Shown here piece after piece: positions 46,301-59,700 of a stretch of DNA of 64,000 nucleotides. Source of the stretch: Aphidius gifuensis (Eukaryota > Arthropoda > Insecta > Hymenoptera > Braconidae); NCBI RefSeq assembly GCF_014905175.1, contig NC_057789.1, forward strand, positions 8,246,001 through 8,310,000, given 5' to 3'. The notes beneath the pieces are model-generated. The model was not told the origin of the DNA and searched no databases. It saw nothing but the letters and a program-made list of their open reading frames with translations. The translations under genes were made by a program, and so were the position numbers. Each line of letters opens with the position of its first letter. Positions within the stretch are counted from its first letter, which is position 1.

Positions 46301-48100
46301 ATTTAAAAATATTCATATAATTATTAAATAAACAACAAATATTTTAATAAATACTATTTTTAAATAACCCTTTCAACAATATGTAAAACAAAGAAAACAT
46401 TAAAATATGTGTGTATAAAAATATACAAAAAAAAATAAAAAATTATGAACCGGAAGTTGTGGCGACGAGGGGGCATACAAGATTTTACGATCCAGCAAGC
46501 AAGAAACCAAGGACTAAAGTAATCGTGGTAATAGTATAAAATCTTAAATATTCTCAGAGGGTCTTTTCTCTTTGTGTTTGATTCTTCAATTTTTTAACAG
46601 CTCCAAAATAAATAATAATAAAAAAAACTTGTTTTAAAAAAATTTAAAAAACATGATGATAAAAGTTGGCTAGAAAAACTTGGTCAACAAATGGTCAGAG
46701 TTAAAAATATAATCATCAAAATCACTGAATCATTGTTAGTATCAAAAAGAAAAATTTATTAAAGGGATACACCCTGAAAAAATTCCATCACGTTTTCAAA
46801 TAAAACAAAAAATAAAAGCTATTTTTAATTTTAAAAACAAAAAATTATAAATATATGTTTTTATAATTAAATTACAAGTAATTATATAATTATTTTATAT
46901 GTATTATTTAAGTCAAATAAATTGAATAGACTCTGGACCATTTGAAAATACCCGATTCGTTGGTAAATTTAGTTGGGGTTGCTTCCCCTTTTGTCGTCGC
47001 ATTTTGCAAGTATCGATCGTATAGCTTCAAGAGGGGTTAAAACTGGAGGGAAGTTATACCCAGTAACTTTCTATATTTTTATATACACAAGTAAAAAACC
47101 ATCTAACATTTTATTTTTTATTTTTTATCTTTTTCATTTGCCATTTTGTATTATGTCTCTTCTCAATTGCAAAAATATTCTCCCTCGAAATTTTAACCGT
47201 CTGGTGTGTTATTATTTCGTCAACACTTAGGGTTAAAAAAAAAATTTTTTAAATTAATAAAAAAGGTGAGAACCAACGGGCACATTAATCCAAAATGAAT
47301 ATATTTTTTTATTTTTCATATATTCACACATTTGCCAACGTCTTTCTAATGATATTTTTTTTGTTAACCTTGACTAAATACATTCAAAAAATTTAGCATG
47401 GTGAAAGTAGGACCCAAAATTTTTTTTCTATCATTACTATTCATAGATTATTATTATTATTTTGTAAAAATATATTTAACAAACATTTTGGAGTAAAATG
47501 TATTTTTTTTTTTATCTATTTTACAATGAAAATTGAGTGTTGAAGGTCAAGTGAAAATTATTTTGTGTCTGAGCCTACCGCGAGTTCCAAAAACACACAC
47601 ACATGTATGAAATGTTTGCAAAGGAAGAGGCATTATATGTATTTCCTGCGATGTGCTGGCATATGGCATAGGGTTCTGGCATCGGCCAAGCACGGCCAAG
47701 TGAAGCTTGTCAGGACTGGGATAATATGAACCGAGAAAAACGAACATGAGAGGGGAATGAGGGTTTTAAGTTCCCAGATTGTTCCCACGGTCAAAACTTT
47801 TACCACCTCAATATTCATGTCGTTGAGTAATAATATTTCATACGAAAAATAAATATAATATATTTCTAATTAATTTATTATTATTATTATATTTCTAAAA
47901 ATATCATTTAATAATTCATTGATGATAATTTAATTTATTGATTAGATATTAATAGCTGTTTGTAATTATTAATAATTTATTTGCAATTTAGCGGTGTTAT
48001 TGATTTTAAACTTTTTTAATTTGGAGTAATATATTTATACGCTTTGGAGTTACACACATAACATTCGAGCCGTGAATAAAAAAAAAAAAGTAAAAAAACT
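43342..48100. promoter_or_regulatory. gene-free upstream/5' intron region of jumeau
   Basis: No coding gene found. Several islands have near-normal base composition in an A/T-rich background: about 43490-43720, 45200-45400, 46970-47080 and 47565-47815. A perfect Stat92E-type palindrome TTCCGGGAA lies at about 44421-44429. These islands could be enhancers in the long 5' intron of jumeau or non-coding RNA. Short open frames over them have no recognisable protein features. Confidence 0.4.
47565..47815. other. unexplained non-AT-biased island
   Basis: About 250 bp of mixed composition contain GGCCAAGCACGGCCAAG (a short direct repeat), a CACACACACA run and GGTCAAAAC/AAGGTCAAG-like nuclear-receptor half sites nearby (47545). 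Minus-strand frames across it are short and not protein-like. Probably a conserved regulatory block or a non-coding exon. Confidence 0.35.
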
Positions 48101-48114
48101 GGTTCGCTCAACAG

Positions 48115-49383
48115 TTTCCCGCCTAAAAAAAAAAATAAAAAAAATAATCGTTTTTCTTTGATATATTCAAGTTTGACAGATGTATTATCTAAAATAGAAT
48201 TGAATTAAGGTTTTTTTTAAGTTTTTTTGTTTTTAATTTACTAATGATTATTATCATAATGATGGAATTATTATTTATTTATTATTTTTTTATCATTTCC
48301 CGCCGGCAAAAATAACTGCCACATGTTATATGTATGACGAGCCGTTGTCATGACAACAAACAATATTGACGTATAAATTATGACAATTAAAATTTATAAA
48401 TAAATTACTCTTTTTTTATTCTTTTATCTTTTCCCGCCTTGATGTTTTTTTTTCTTTTTGTCAAACTAAAATAAGCAACGAAGAATGACAAGACAATTTT
48501 GACACTGAGAAACAATTGAGACAGTAATCCCATTGACAAATGATTATTTTTTTTATTTATTTTTTTTTTTTTCATAAAATGACAAAGGGAGAAAAGAAAA
48601 AAAAAATAAATAAATAGTATCTGTCAAGTTTTTCATTGAAAATAAATGATAATAATTCGAAAAAAAATATATACAATAATTAAAAAATAATAATAATAAG
48701 AACAAAGACAAATTGAATGAATTTAAATGAAAAAAAAAAATAAAAAAATATCGTTATATATTGCAAGCAAGCCGGCGGGGCGGAATAATATTTTTCTGGC
48801 GCCACATAACATCGAAAAAACGGGGCTCGCGTATCTCAATCCACGAGAAACCTAGCCCGCCTTTTTATTATATATATATTTAATCAAAAAAAAAAAAAAA
48901 AAAATCACTATTATCACAATAACAACAAATATAAATAACAATAAAAAAACTTACGTTTATATTAATAATTATTAATACAAAATTAGTAATCCAATCACAA
49001 TAATAACACAGTTAATTTTGTTTTGAAAAAAAAAAATATATTTAATAAAATATTTGATCCGGCACAAGGATGGATAAAAACGGATCACCAACACAGGGGC
49101 CCCTTCACGGAACTGAAGTAACGTTGACGGTAGAGTTGTGAACAAAGACCACGCACGTTTTCAAATCCCGTGAATTTCATTGGTCCATATTTATCACGTG
49201 ATATTATTGGACTTTTATGTATTATTGGCGGGTAATCTATACAGGGTGAAATAATTATATATAAATAAAAAAATTAATATTATAATTATTCAATTAATAT
49301 TATTAATTTTTTTTAATATTAATTTATATTTAAAATTAATTAATTAATTTTTATTTTTTATTATTAGATAAATTTTTCCCGCC
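48115..49383. promoter_or_regulatory. cluster of four exact TTTCCCGCC (E2F-type) sites
   Basis: TTTCCCGCC occurs on the plus strand at 48115-48123, 48296-48304, 48430-48438 and 49375-49383. A near match in the other orientation (GGCGGGTAA) lies at about 49229-49237. This is the optimal E2F/DP core (TTTCCCGC) plus one extra shared base. The sites flank the most GC-rich part of the region and lie 4.8-6 kb upstream of the jumeau start codon. Confidence 0.6.
48770..49170 (-). promoter_or_regulatory. candidate jumeau promoter and first non-coding exon
   Basis: Two GC-rich patches (about 48772-48862 with CCGGCGGGGCGG and CTGGCGCC, and about 49056-49170) are exceptional in this window. On the minus strand AAAC/GTAAGT gives a strong donor with the exon boundary at 48955. 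An untranslated exon could therefore run from about 49150 down to 48955 and splice to the acceptor near 43350. The spacing is inferred and no cDNA evidence exists here. Confidence 0.35.
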
Positions 49384-50589
49384 TTAATGTATGAAAGAAA
49401 AAAAATAAAAATAATAATGATCAACACACACGATAAATTTACTGGCGAATGGGGGTTAATACATATAAACGGTGGCTCTCCATCGCGAGACAAGAGAGAG
49501 TGATATTTTGTCTCTTCTCTGTACAAGGTCTTTGAGTTTTTTCCTTTTTTATTTTCTACTCTCTCACTCTTTCTCATACTCACATACATGAAAATATCAA
49601 AACAAAATGGCCGCGGCTAAATGAATATTCACTATTATCAATATTTTTAAATATAATTTTATAATAATATTATAAACAATAATTTTGTAAAAAATTAATT
49701 AATTTTTTAGTATTAATATTTTTAACAAGTTTTTTGAATTTTTTATTATTTAATTATTATTTGTGTGTGTGTGTGTGGGGGGGAGAGAATGGACGAGTCC
49801 ATTATGACTTGCGGGATGGCAGCATGAAGGGGAGAGAAAAAAGAGGGAGAGAGAAATATTAAGAGAGAATAAAAATATGTTAGAGGGGAAAATAAAGATC
49901 GTTTCGGTCTAGAGGGCAGGGGGAAAATCATCACCGGCTCTTTTTATGTAGAAAAAAAGAGTGGAATGTCAGAAAAAAAATTAATAAAAAAAAAGGGATG
50001 CTCAATTGTACACACACACATACACAATATTATTTTATAAATAAATGTTTTTTTAAATATTTAGTTTATAATTATTATTAATTAATAACACTTTTTTTTT
50101 TTTTTTTAAATAAACAATCACTAATCACCACAATAATAGTTTTTTTTTTCTTTTGAAAAATAATCTTTTAAATAATTATTAATTTGTTTTTTGTTTGTTT
50201 TTGTTCGATTCAACATTTGAACACAGTTGTTTTTTTTTTATTTAGCAATAATCTTCTATACAATTATTTAATTTGTTTGGTTCTTTGTAACAATTGTTTC
50301 GACACTTTTATAGACTTTTATTAATAATATTTTATAACAATTGTAAATAATTTAATGGTTCAACTGTTTTATAGATTTTTTTTTTCTTTAAACTTACTAT
50401 TGCAAATTGTTGATATTTTATAAAATTAAAACAATAACAATATTGATAATTGAGCAACAAAATAAAGCTAATTTTTGTGTTTGTTTTAATAATTATCAGC
50501 TTTAGTTTTTGTTAATATTAATATGTATAAAATAATTGCACTTTAAATAGACTGATAATTATTGTCTTTTTGTAAATGAATTATGATAA
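49384..50589. other. intergenic region between jumeau promoter and ACY1 3' end
   Basis: Contains a patch of mixed composition (about 49440-49620, with ATGGCCGCGGCTAAATGA as a trivial ORF), a (GT)n run near 49762-49776 and purine-rich sequence at 49775-49925. No gene recognised. Confidence 0.4.
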
Positions 50590-53204
50590 TTATACATTTG
50601 CAACTGCTGGTATAATGCTCATGTAAATTTCAATTCCATGTAAAAATATATCTTTGTTTAAATATTCATCATGATCATGAAGTAATATTTTTGTATTATT
50701 CATTGGTGAAAAACCAATTGCTGGTAAACCAACCTGTTAAATAAATTTTATAAATAAAATGTATAATTTAAATAATTTAATTAAAAATCATGTTGACTTA
50801 CCGAACGAACATATCGACTATCAGTACCACCAGGAAATGTTCCAATTTCTAATTCAATACCCAATTTATCTGTTGTATTTTTAAAAGCAATCCAATATGG
50901 ATTACTGTCATCCAATTTTGTTGGTTCAATTTTTGGATTTTTTTGTTCAAATTCAATTGTTATATCATCACCGGCTTCTTTGCACCAGCTACGAATTAAT
51001 TTTTCAAATTCATCATGATCAATTGTCGGTGGTATTCTTATATCAAATGCAACTTTTAATTCATCAGGAATAACATTTGTCTGTACACCACCCTGAAAAT
51101 TAAATTAATCATTTATTCAACATAAAAATATCAATTTACAATAAATACTAAATGACATCTAAGCTGTGATAAAAAAAAATTAAAAATATACACTTAATAA
51201 TATTTATTTAAAAAATTATCATAAATAAAATGAATAAATTAATCATTGATCTTGAAAAATAAAAGAAAATCTTTTGTTACTCGTTATCTAGACAAGATTA
51301 AAAAAACATAAAAAAATTTGTAAAAACAAATATTGATTGACAAGATGTAATCTAAAATCGATACTTGAATTTTTTTTTTTTTTTTTTCGTTATCTATAAG
51401 CACCATCTACGTGTTATCATTGTTGTCATAAATTTTTTTTTTTATTTATAATTTTTAAACGCACATACTCACGCGTTAAAGTAATCCTCCCTGACTATGC
51501 ACACACTGTTATTATGCAGACATGTTGAACAACAAGTATGAATGATAAAAAAAAAAAAAAGTAATAAATAAATAAATAGCTTTATTATTAAGTACCTTAA
51601 TTTGATTAAGATTAATTGATAATAAATCTCCAAGTTGATGTTTTCCAGTAGCTAACTTGGCACTTGATTCTGCTCGTAGATCCATAAAACGATCAATGAT
51701 AAAACGTAATTTTTCACCAGCAGTATTTGGTATGAGCATTGATCCATGTCCAGGTGGTCCATTACATTTAACCCATACTTGCCAAATTGATCTTTCACCA
51801 TTGAACATGTAAAATTTATCAGTTGGTGATGCAACACCCTCATCAAGTGCAAATCCAACATTTAAATTTTTAAAATCTTTGTTGTGAACAAATTCACGCA
51901 TTCCCAATACACCACCAATTTCTTCATCAGGTACAAATGATATATGTAATGTACGTTTTAATTTTATTCCATTTAATTTTAATCTTCTTACTGCTTCTAA
52001 ATATTGTATACCAACACATTTCATGTCTTGTGAACCACGAGCATAAATATTACCAGCATCATCAACATGTGCACTGAATGGTGGATATGTCCATTTATCC
52101 TAATATTATTAAATAATAAAAATAACATTATACGCTTATTTAATTATTTATCTTTTATAAATTACTCACTGCAAATACAGGAACAACATCCATGTGACTG
52201 TTTAATAAAATTGATGATGCTGATGCATCAGTTCCAGTCCATGTTATAATGACAATTGGTTTATTTGGAAATGGCTCATAAACAGCAATTGGCAAATCCA
52301 AACTTTTTGCCTGTCTTTGTAAAAATGCAACACATTCATCTGTAAAAAAAAAAAAAATTATTATAACAAAAAACAATAATTAAATAAACAAAAAACAAAA
52401 AAAAATTTTTTAATTTTATTTTATTATAACATAAAAAAACTATATAAATATAAATTAAATAAATAATAATATATATTTATAATTATACATTAATAAACAA
52501 TAATAAATAATTTAAATAAATATTATTAATTTATTTATATTTTATTTATAAAAATTTATTAACAAGGGCGCGGCTCAAAATGCATCAAACAACGTTGTTA
52601 ACAGCCATCGAAAAATAAATCATTTGCTATGAATAAATAAAAAAAATAATAAAATAACATAAAAATATAAATATTAAACTCAACTATAAATAAATTAAGT
52701 AATTTAAAAAATTTATATAATAATTAAATAAGCTTTTTATAAACAATCAACAAAAAGAAACTAAAAAACAAAAATTATTATTTTCATTTATTAGCATTTA
52801 TTTGTGCTTTATCTTGACAAAAAAATTAAATAATAATTTAAAAAAATAGAGCATTTAATTGTTTATTAATAGCTAATAATTATTAATAATTTTAATAGTA
52901 TGTATTAATTAATAATAATAATGTAAACTGAGTGTAAACTATGAAGAGCGTCACTTCGATTAGACTCATTTTATTATAAAAAAAATAAATTCCAAGCTTT
53001 GGCTTTATTAATTTTATAAACTAATAATTTATTATTAATTAAATATATTTATTTAACAATTAGTATATATTTATTATATTTAATAATAGTTAATTTTAAT
53101 TACATACCATAATTAATGTTTGGTTGAACCGATGGAATTTGCAGGTACTCGCGAAAATTTTCGACAGCTGTTTTATCCAGCTGAGTTTGAGACGACGACA
53201 TCAT
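50590..53204 (-). CDS. ACY1: aminoacylase-1 (N-acyl-L-amino-acid amidohydrolase)
   Basis: Cytosolic Zn-dependent M20 peptidase-fold enzyme that frees amino acids from N-acetylated forms. Exons on the minus strand: 53108-53204, 52170-52339, 51596-52099, 50802-51092 and 50590-50733 (1206 nt, 401 aa, normal length). Metal ligands sit in SILLNSHMDVVP (His), YARGSQDMKC (Asp), and PDEEIGG (Glu pair). Further along are GERSIWQVWVKCNGPPGHGS of the dimerisation lid, LNQIKGGVQTNVIPDELK and the late TFPGGTDSRYVR and GFSPMN blocks. Two consecutive Met codons open the frame (53204 and 53201). The introns are mostly short, except the first (about 770 bp) and the fourth (about 500 bp). Confidence 0.95.
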
Positions 53205-56200
53205 GGGCAATCGTGGGTTTGGGTTTAGTTTGGTATATATATATATGTCTACTACAGCTTTAACTTTCTTGTATGCACTTTCTTGTGATTGTATGACGTG
53301 TATCTATCCCTCAACGACAACAACAATATATACACTTGCGCAAGCGTCAAAAAAAAAAAAGTTGTATTTAAATGAAAAAAAATATAAATAATTTATTTAA
53401 ATTATTTTTAAACTGTTGATAATGATTGACTGACAAGGTCTAGATTATAAAAAAAAAAAAAATAATAATCCAATTTGAGAATTGAGACTTGTTGAGACTG
53501 TCCTCACATCAAGCAACATCAAGTCGCAAATGATATCTCTCCTTTTATACCACTTTTATAACACTTAATTATTTATTAAGCCAATAAAACAAAATTGGAA
53601 AATCTTTATTGCGTTTTTTCTTTTTTTTTCTTATCAAATATGATGTTGTCGAGGGTTACATGATCATCATGATGATAATAAACTGGATACATATTGCGTA
53701 TTCGAAAAATAAAATGCGATGATAATATGTTGTTTCGAAATACTTGAATATTTCTTGAATATTAATTATACTTGTAATAATAATAATACTAAAAAATATT
53801 GATAAATATTATCTGTTTTTTGATAAAAAATATATTCAAGAATATTATAAATTACTTGTTGTTAATTAAGATAAATGTTAACATATAGAAAAATTGTAAA
53901 TGAAAAATAACGAAATAATATTATTTCGACTGAAAATATTGAATATTAGAAAATATAAAATCGAAAAAAAATAATAATAATAATTTACACATTATTTATT
54001 ATTATTTATATGTTTTTTTTTTATTGAAATAGTAATTATATTAAATTTTAGAAAACATATGTATATTTATTGGTATTTATAAATTTATTTATTAATAAAC
54101 AATGCAATTTTTATTTAGTATTTTAAAGAACTTGTTTTACATTTATTAATTATTAGTTTATACTTTTACAATATTTTTAAGTGTATTTTATAATACAATA
54201 TAACACACTTGAATATTTTTTAAATTTTAATATTAACTATAAATGTTAACTATTAATAACATGTTAAAAAAAAAAATGTCAAATTTTATTAATGCTAACT
54301 TTGTTTTTCTTAATTATCAATTAAATATCTATTGTGAATTTTTCAAGTATTTATAAATCTATATATAATTAATAATTATTATATACAACAAAAGAGAAAA
54401 AAAAAAATAATTATTAAATAACTAATTAAGATATCTAATTTAATTTTAATCTAAACAAATTTTTTGTGTTTTTTTTTTTTCATATTATACAGCCAAATAA
54501 TTAATTTTAATTTAACTTTATAAACAATTTAATGTTTAAATTTCTAAATTATTTATAAAATATGTATTTTATATAATATTGTGTTTTACGTTATGAATAA
54601 TTTCGCTGGTTTAACTAATACTTATTAAATTTTTTTTTAAATACTGATAAAAAAATCTATTTACAACTGTTTTTTTTTTTTTAAATTTTTGTTATTATTT
54701 TTTTCCAGTAGTATATCCAATTGACTTATTACAACTCGAGTTATTAATTTATAAAATTAATTGGACAATTTTTATAAAATATATATACCCTACGTATTTA
54801 TGAAAAATATTTGTCACCTTTTTTAATCGTACTATTTAATAGTAATTTAAACGCTTCAATAAATTGCACGATATATATCAATCTAAAGGAAACAAAAAAA
54901 AGCTTAGTATATTATACATAGCCACAAGATAATATTATTATTATTTTTCGTTGTAATGATTGCTAATTTGATGAGTTAATATTATACTTGATTTATTTAT
55001 TAATGATGAATAAACAGCATTGATGACTTCTCTATTTATTTATCATAAAAAAAACTAATGAAATTAATTGATAAAAGCAGAGTAATATATTCTAAATACT
55101 TTTGAGCTGTTAAATTTGAAATTAATTATTAATGTTATTAATATTTATAGTGGTAATTATATAACTATGTAAATTATAATTTTTTTTATGTTTTTTTTAT
55201 GCACCATTGCCAGGTAATACAGTAATAATTTTTATAACAAAAAATCAATGATTTTTTTAAAAATTAAATTCATTCATAAATGTAATAATAATTTTTTACT
55301 CTTTTTATTTTTTTTTTCATTTAAATTTTATTATTAAGATTTTAATTTAAAATAAAAAACATTTATTTTTAATACTAGTTGTGCATTTTTTTTTTATTCA
55401 AATGCAGACTTTTATTTACACATATACATTAAACTTGTGTTTTATTTTAATTTTTTTTTTTTTTCAATTATAATTTTAGAGCCTCACTTTAATTTTCACA
55501 CTAGATAAAACTATTATGCACTGGCTAATTTAACTAGGCAGATTTCAAGTCGATAGCCTTTTTTTTTTTTTTTGTTAATTTAAATGTTAATTAAGCTGAA
55601 ATTTTTTTTATTATTAATATTATCATGTGATGTTTCAAACTCCGGATAACAATTCATCACATTTTATGAAAATTTACATTAATCATTAACTAATTCAGAC
55701 ATGGCGGTTGTTATTTTTAATAATTTTAAATTCATTTTCTTTAAATTGTTAACTAATCTATATAAACATTTTATTTTACGTCAAAATTATTATTATTATT
55801 TATAACTGATGCTTTAAATTGTTGCTGTAAATATGCTAATTTTAATATATTGCAATTATTATTTTATGTAAAATCATTAAACATCTTGAAAATAAAAAAA
55901 AAAAAAAAAAACAAGTTACAAAAGTGAATTATTTTTTTTTTCTTTTTTCTCTTTTGCATAAAAAAAAAAACTTAATTACAATTTTTTTTTTTCTTTTTGT
56001 TAATTAATATATAAACGTACATTTAATTATCGATAAATTAAAATGTTTATAGAAAAAATATATAAATTTTTTATGCTTTGAAAATATAATCTTCAATCAA
56101 AAAAAAAAAAAAGGTAATGTAGCCAAAAAATTTCGTTAATATATATTCACTTTTGATAAACAATACTGCAATTATCTAAAACTGCATATTTTTTTATTTT

Positions 56201-56709
56201 TCATTTTTTTTTTTTTCATGTAAAAAATATAATAACTCTTAAAGCTAATTAATTACTATTGAATCGTATATGTACATTTTTTTTTTCTTACGATATAAAG
56301 TGCACTAATGTGCAAACAACTATGCAAACAATTTATGAATATATTTTTTTTTCATATTATTCATTTTTGTTTATGACAATTTTTTAATTATCTTAGAGAA
56401 AATACGTCACTTATTTTAGCGTTATTTATCATAAAATTATACGTTTTATTTTGTTATTCGTACAAAAAAGCAGAAGAAAAAAAAATAATAAATAAACACA
56501 CATTATATCACACACCATATTCACATCTTGAGTATAAAAAAAAAAGAAAAAAAAAAAAGAACAATAATAATAACAATAATTCGATCAGTTATTAAACACC
56601 TGATTGCAAAATAATAAATGGAAAAAAAAAAAAAAAACAATAATAATCAAACCATAGGCCATTAAAAGTTAGTTTTAATCACAAAAATGTTTTATGTTCT
56701 TGATGATGG
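53205..56709. other. intergenic region / possible 3' UTR of the PHD-SET gene
   Basis: Apart from a short normal-composition patch upstream of ACY1 (53205-53345), which probably holds its promoter, the sequence is A/T-rich and full of homopolymers. No gene recognised. The portion near 56.1-56.7 kb is likely the 3' untranslated region of the minus-strand gene that ends at 56710. Confidence 0.5.
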
Positions 56710-59700
56710 TTATGGATGATTATAGTATGAATTTTGTGATTGTATTGTACCTAAATTATTATCAAATGGTGGTGGATCAAGTGGTGCACTTGTTATTGTT
56801 GTTGAAAATTGTGGTGGATAAGGATTTGATCCTGGTGGTGCTTCTGGAACAAGAAACTCAGTTGATTGTAATTCTGTTGAATGACAATCATTTATTTGTA
56901 CTTCAGTACTTGATGATGCTGATGATAATTGTTGTTGTGTTAAAATTGTAAAATTTTGATAATTTTCTACATCATTTAAATGTGAATAATTTAACGTTGC
57001 TGTTCCTGGTGGTGGTATATATACTTGTGGTGGTAATTGTGTTGATGTAAAATTAATTGTATGATTTTTTAATAATGATAGATCAGCAGTTGTACCAGAT
57101 AAACGTGCTTTTAATATTGCTTCAGCAGTTAAACCTTGTTTACGTGCACGTTCTTCTTCATCATCACTTAAAAATAATCCAAATTCACGTTTCAGTCTTT
57201 CAGTTAAATTTTCTCTTTGTCGTTCAACTAATGTTGGTGCTGATGACCAACCAATTTTTCCATCTTCACCACCTGAAATTAAACTAAATTTTAGACTTGC
57301 ATACCAGCCTATTTTCCAATCCATGACCAAATAATACGCGCATATAAAATAAATAACTAATAACTTATAAAATAATAATTTTAATTAAATAATAATTTAA
57401 TTTTTTTTGAATGAAAAATTACCTTTTTTATCCTCATTTTCAGTTGTTGAAAATAGAGGTAAATTTAATATAACATCAGAAATATTATTAACATTTGTTA
57501 ATGATGTTGTAGCTGTTGTTGTAGCTGTTGTTGTTGTTGTTGATGATGAAATTGTTTTTATTGTATTTTCATCATCTGAACTTAATGATGATGTTCCACT
57601 ACTTGCACTATCTGATCTACCACGATTTGGACTTTTTTCTGGTGAATTTTCATTAGATGGTTCAGCTTCAGATGTTGTATTTGATGATTGTTGTTTTCTT
57701 TTACGATATTCCGTTATTGATAGCTATAAAAATAAAACAACAAATCAATTAATATAATATTCATAATAATTAAACACAAATATTTCAATAATAAATGCTC
57801 AATATGCATATGAATTAGAAAAAAAATTTAAAAAAAAAAAGCAAACAGTCCATCCTAATATGGACTCTACTAATAAAATCATACCCTTCTAACCTTGCGC
57901 TTGATTGGTGCTGGTGTTTCACATGCTGGTCGTTCATGAGGAACAGCTCTTCTTGGATCTTTTAATCTTTTAATTTCATTATTTGTAGATTGTAAAGAAG
58001 TCAATGGTGTTGATGGTGTTGATGGTATTGATGATGGTGGTGGTGGTGGTAATGAAGATTGTACATTTGATGATGTTGATGATATTTGTTGTTGTATTTC
58101 ATTTATTGTTGCATTATAATCATCATCAGGTGGTGGTTTATTAACTGATAATATTTCTGTTTCGTCAACAATCATATTTGTCGTTGTTGTTGGTGGTGGT
58201 AGTGGTGTTTCCTCATCAATTTTTGATTCTAATAATTGACGTAATGCTGCTGATAATTCAGTATTATTTAATTCACCATTTTCAGTTATTTCAGATGAAT
58301 CAATGTCAAGTGTTGATTCAATTATTGATGCTTCAAAATCAAGTTTCTTGCTTGATGTATTTGTTGTTTTTTTCTTTCGTATACGTTCACTCAATGGTGG
58401 AATTGATTGAAATATTTCTGGTGGTGGATCAGTTACTGATTCACAATCAAGATTTGAAATTGAATCAAACATTGATTCTTCTGATATTGAACATGCTGTA
58501 CTTGTTGTTGCTGCTGCTGCTGTTGTTGCATTAACATTTAATTGTTCAGTTTTATTATTTTCATTTATAAAATCTGTTGTTGTTGGTGTTGTTGTTGTAT
58601 TATCATCATCATTATTTAATGTAAATGACATTTTTTCAATTTCTTTAAATGCTCTTTCTTCTTCTTCTTTTTTCTCATCATTTTTATTTGTTAATTTTAA
58701 TAAATTTTCATCTTCAATATCATTATTTTTTTCTTCATTAATATTATTTATTTTTTCTATTTCTTTTTCTTCCTCTTCTTCTTCTTCATCATCTACTTCA
58801 ATATTATTATTATATTTTTCTTCTTCATCTTCATCTTTATCTTCTGATCCAGAATCTTCTTTTGGACTTTCCATTAATCCTTCAATACCATCAAAACTTT
58901 CTTTACTTTTTTCTAATGATATTTCCATTTTTTCTTTTGTACATATAAAATCATTACTATCATCACCAGTTATTTTTTTCATTTGTGCTTCAACATCAAA
59001 TTCATCAATTGACATTTGATCATTATTTGTTATTGATAATAAATCATTTGTATTATTTTTTTCATCATTTAAATTATTTATTTCTGATGATGTAATTGTA
59101 GGAGTTGTCTCAACACTTGAACAATTATATTCATCAATTTTATTTGACAATATTTGATCATCCTGTTGTTCAGTTTTTTCAATTTTAATATTTGATGATA
59201 CTGAAGAATCTTCCATTGTTATTTCTTCTTTTTTAATTGAATCCATGTCAATTTTTGTTTCTACTTTTAATGGCTCAACAGCAATAACATCATCATTTTT
59301 AATATTCATTTCAATTATTTTTTTATCATCCTCACCATCATCATTATTATTATAATCATCATTATCAATTTCAATTTTAGCTATTAAATCTTTTGTCTCA
59401 TTTTTAACTTCAACAACTGGTTCAATTTTTCTAACAACATTATTTACATTATTGCAATTAATTAAATCAAAATTTCTATAAAATTCTAATTTTTTCATTT
59501 CCAAATCTTTATCTTCAGTTTCATGATCTGGATATGATGTTGTCACATATGATACTGTTGATGATGATGTTGATTGTTGAACTGGTAATCTATCAGAATA
59601 ATCATTGTCAATTGTTGAATAAATTGTTTGATCATTATTATTATTATTATTATGTATGTTATTATTAATAATATAATTATTATCTGGTATTAAATGTGTT

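Noticed and set aside
44400..47815. Short frames over the normal-composition islands as protein genes
   Set aside because: All are under about 105 residues, contain homopolymer translations and lack splice partners or family motifs.
49605..49624. ATG GCC GCG GCT AAA TGA as a coding start upstream of ACY1
   Set aside because: Stops after five codons and has no donor site that joins it to a known exon.
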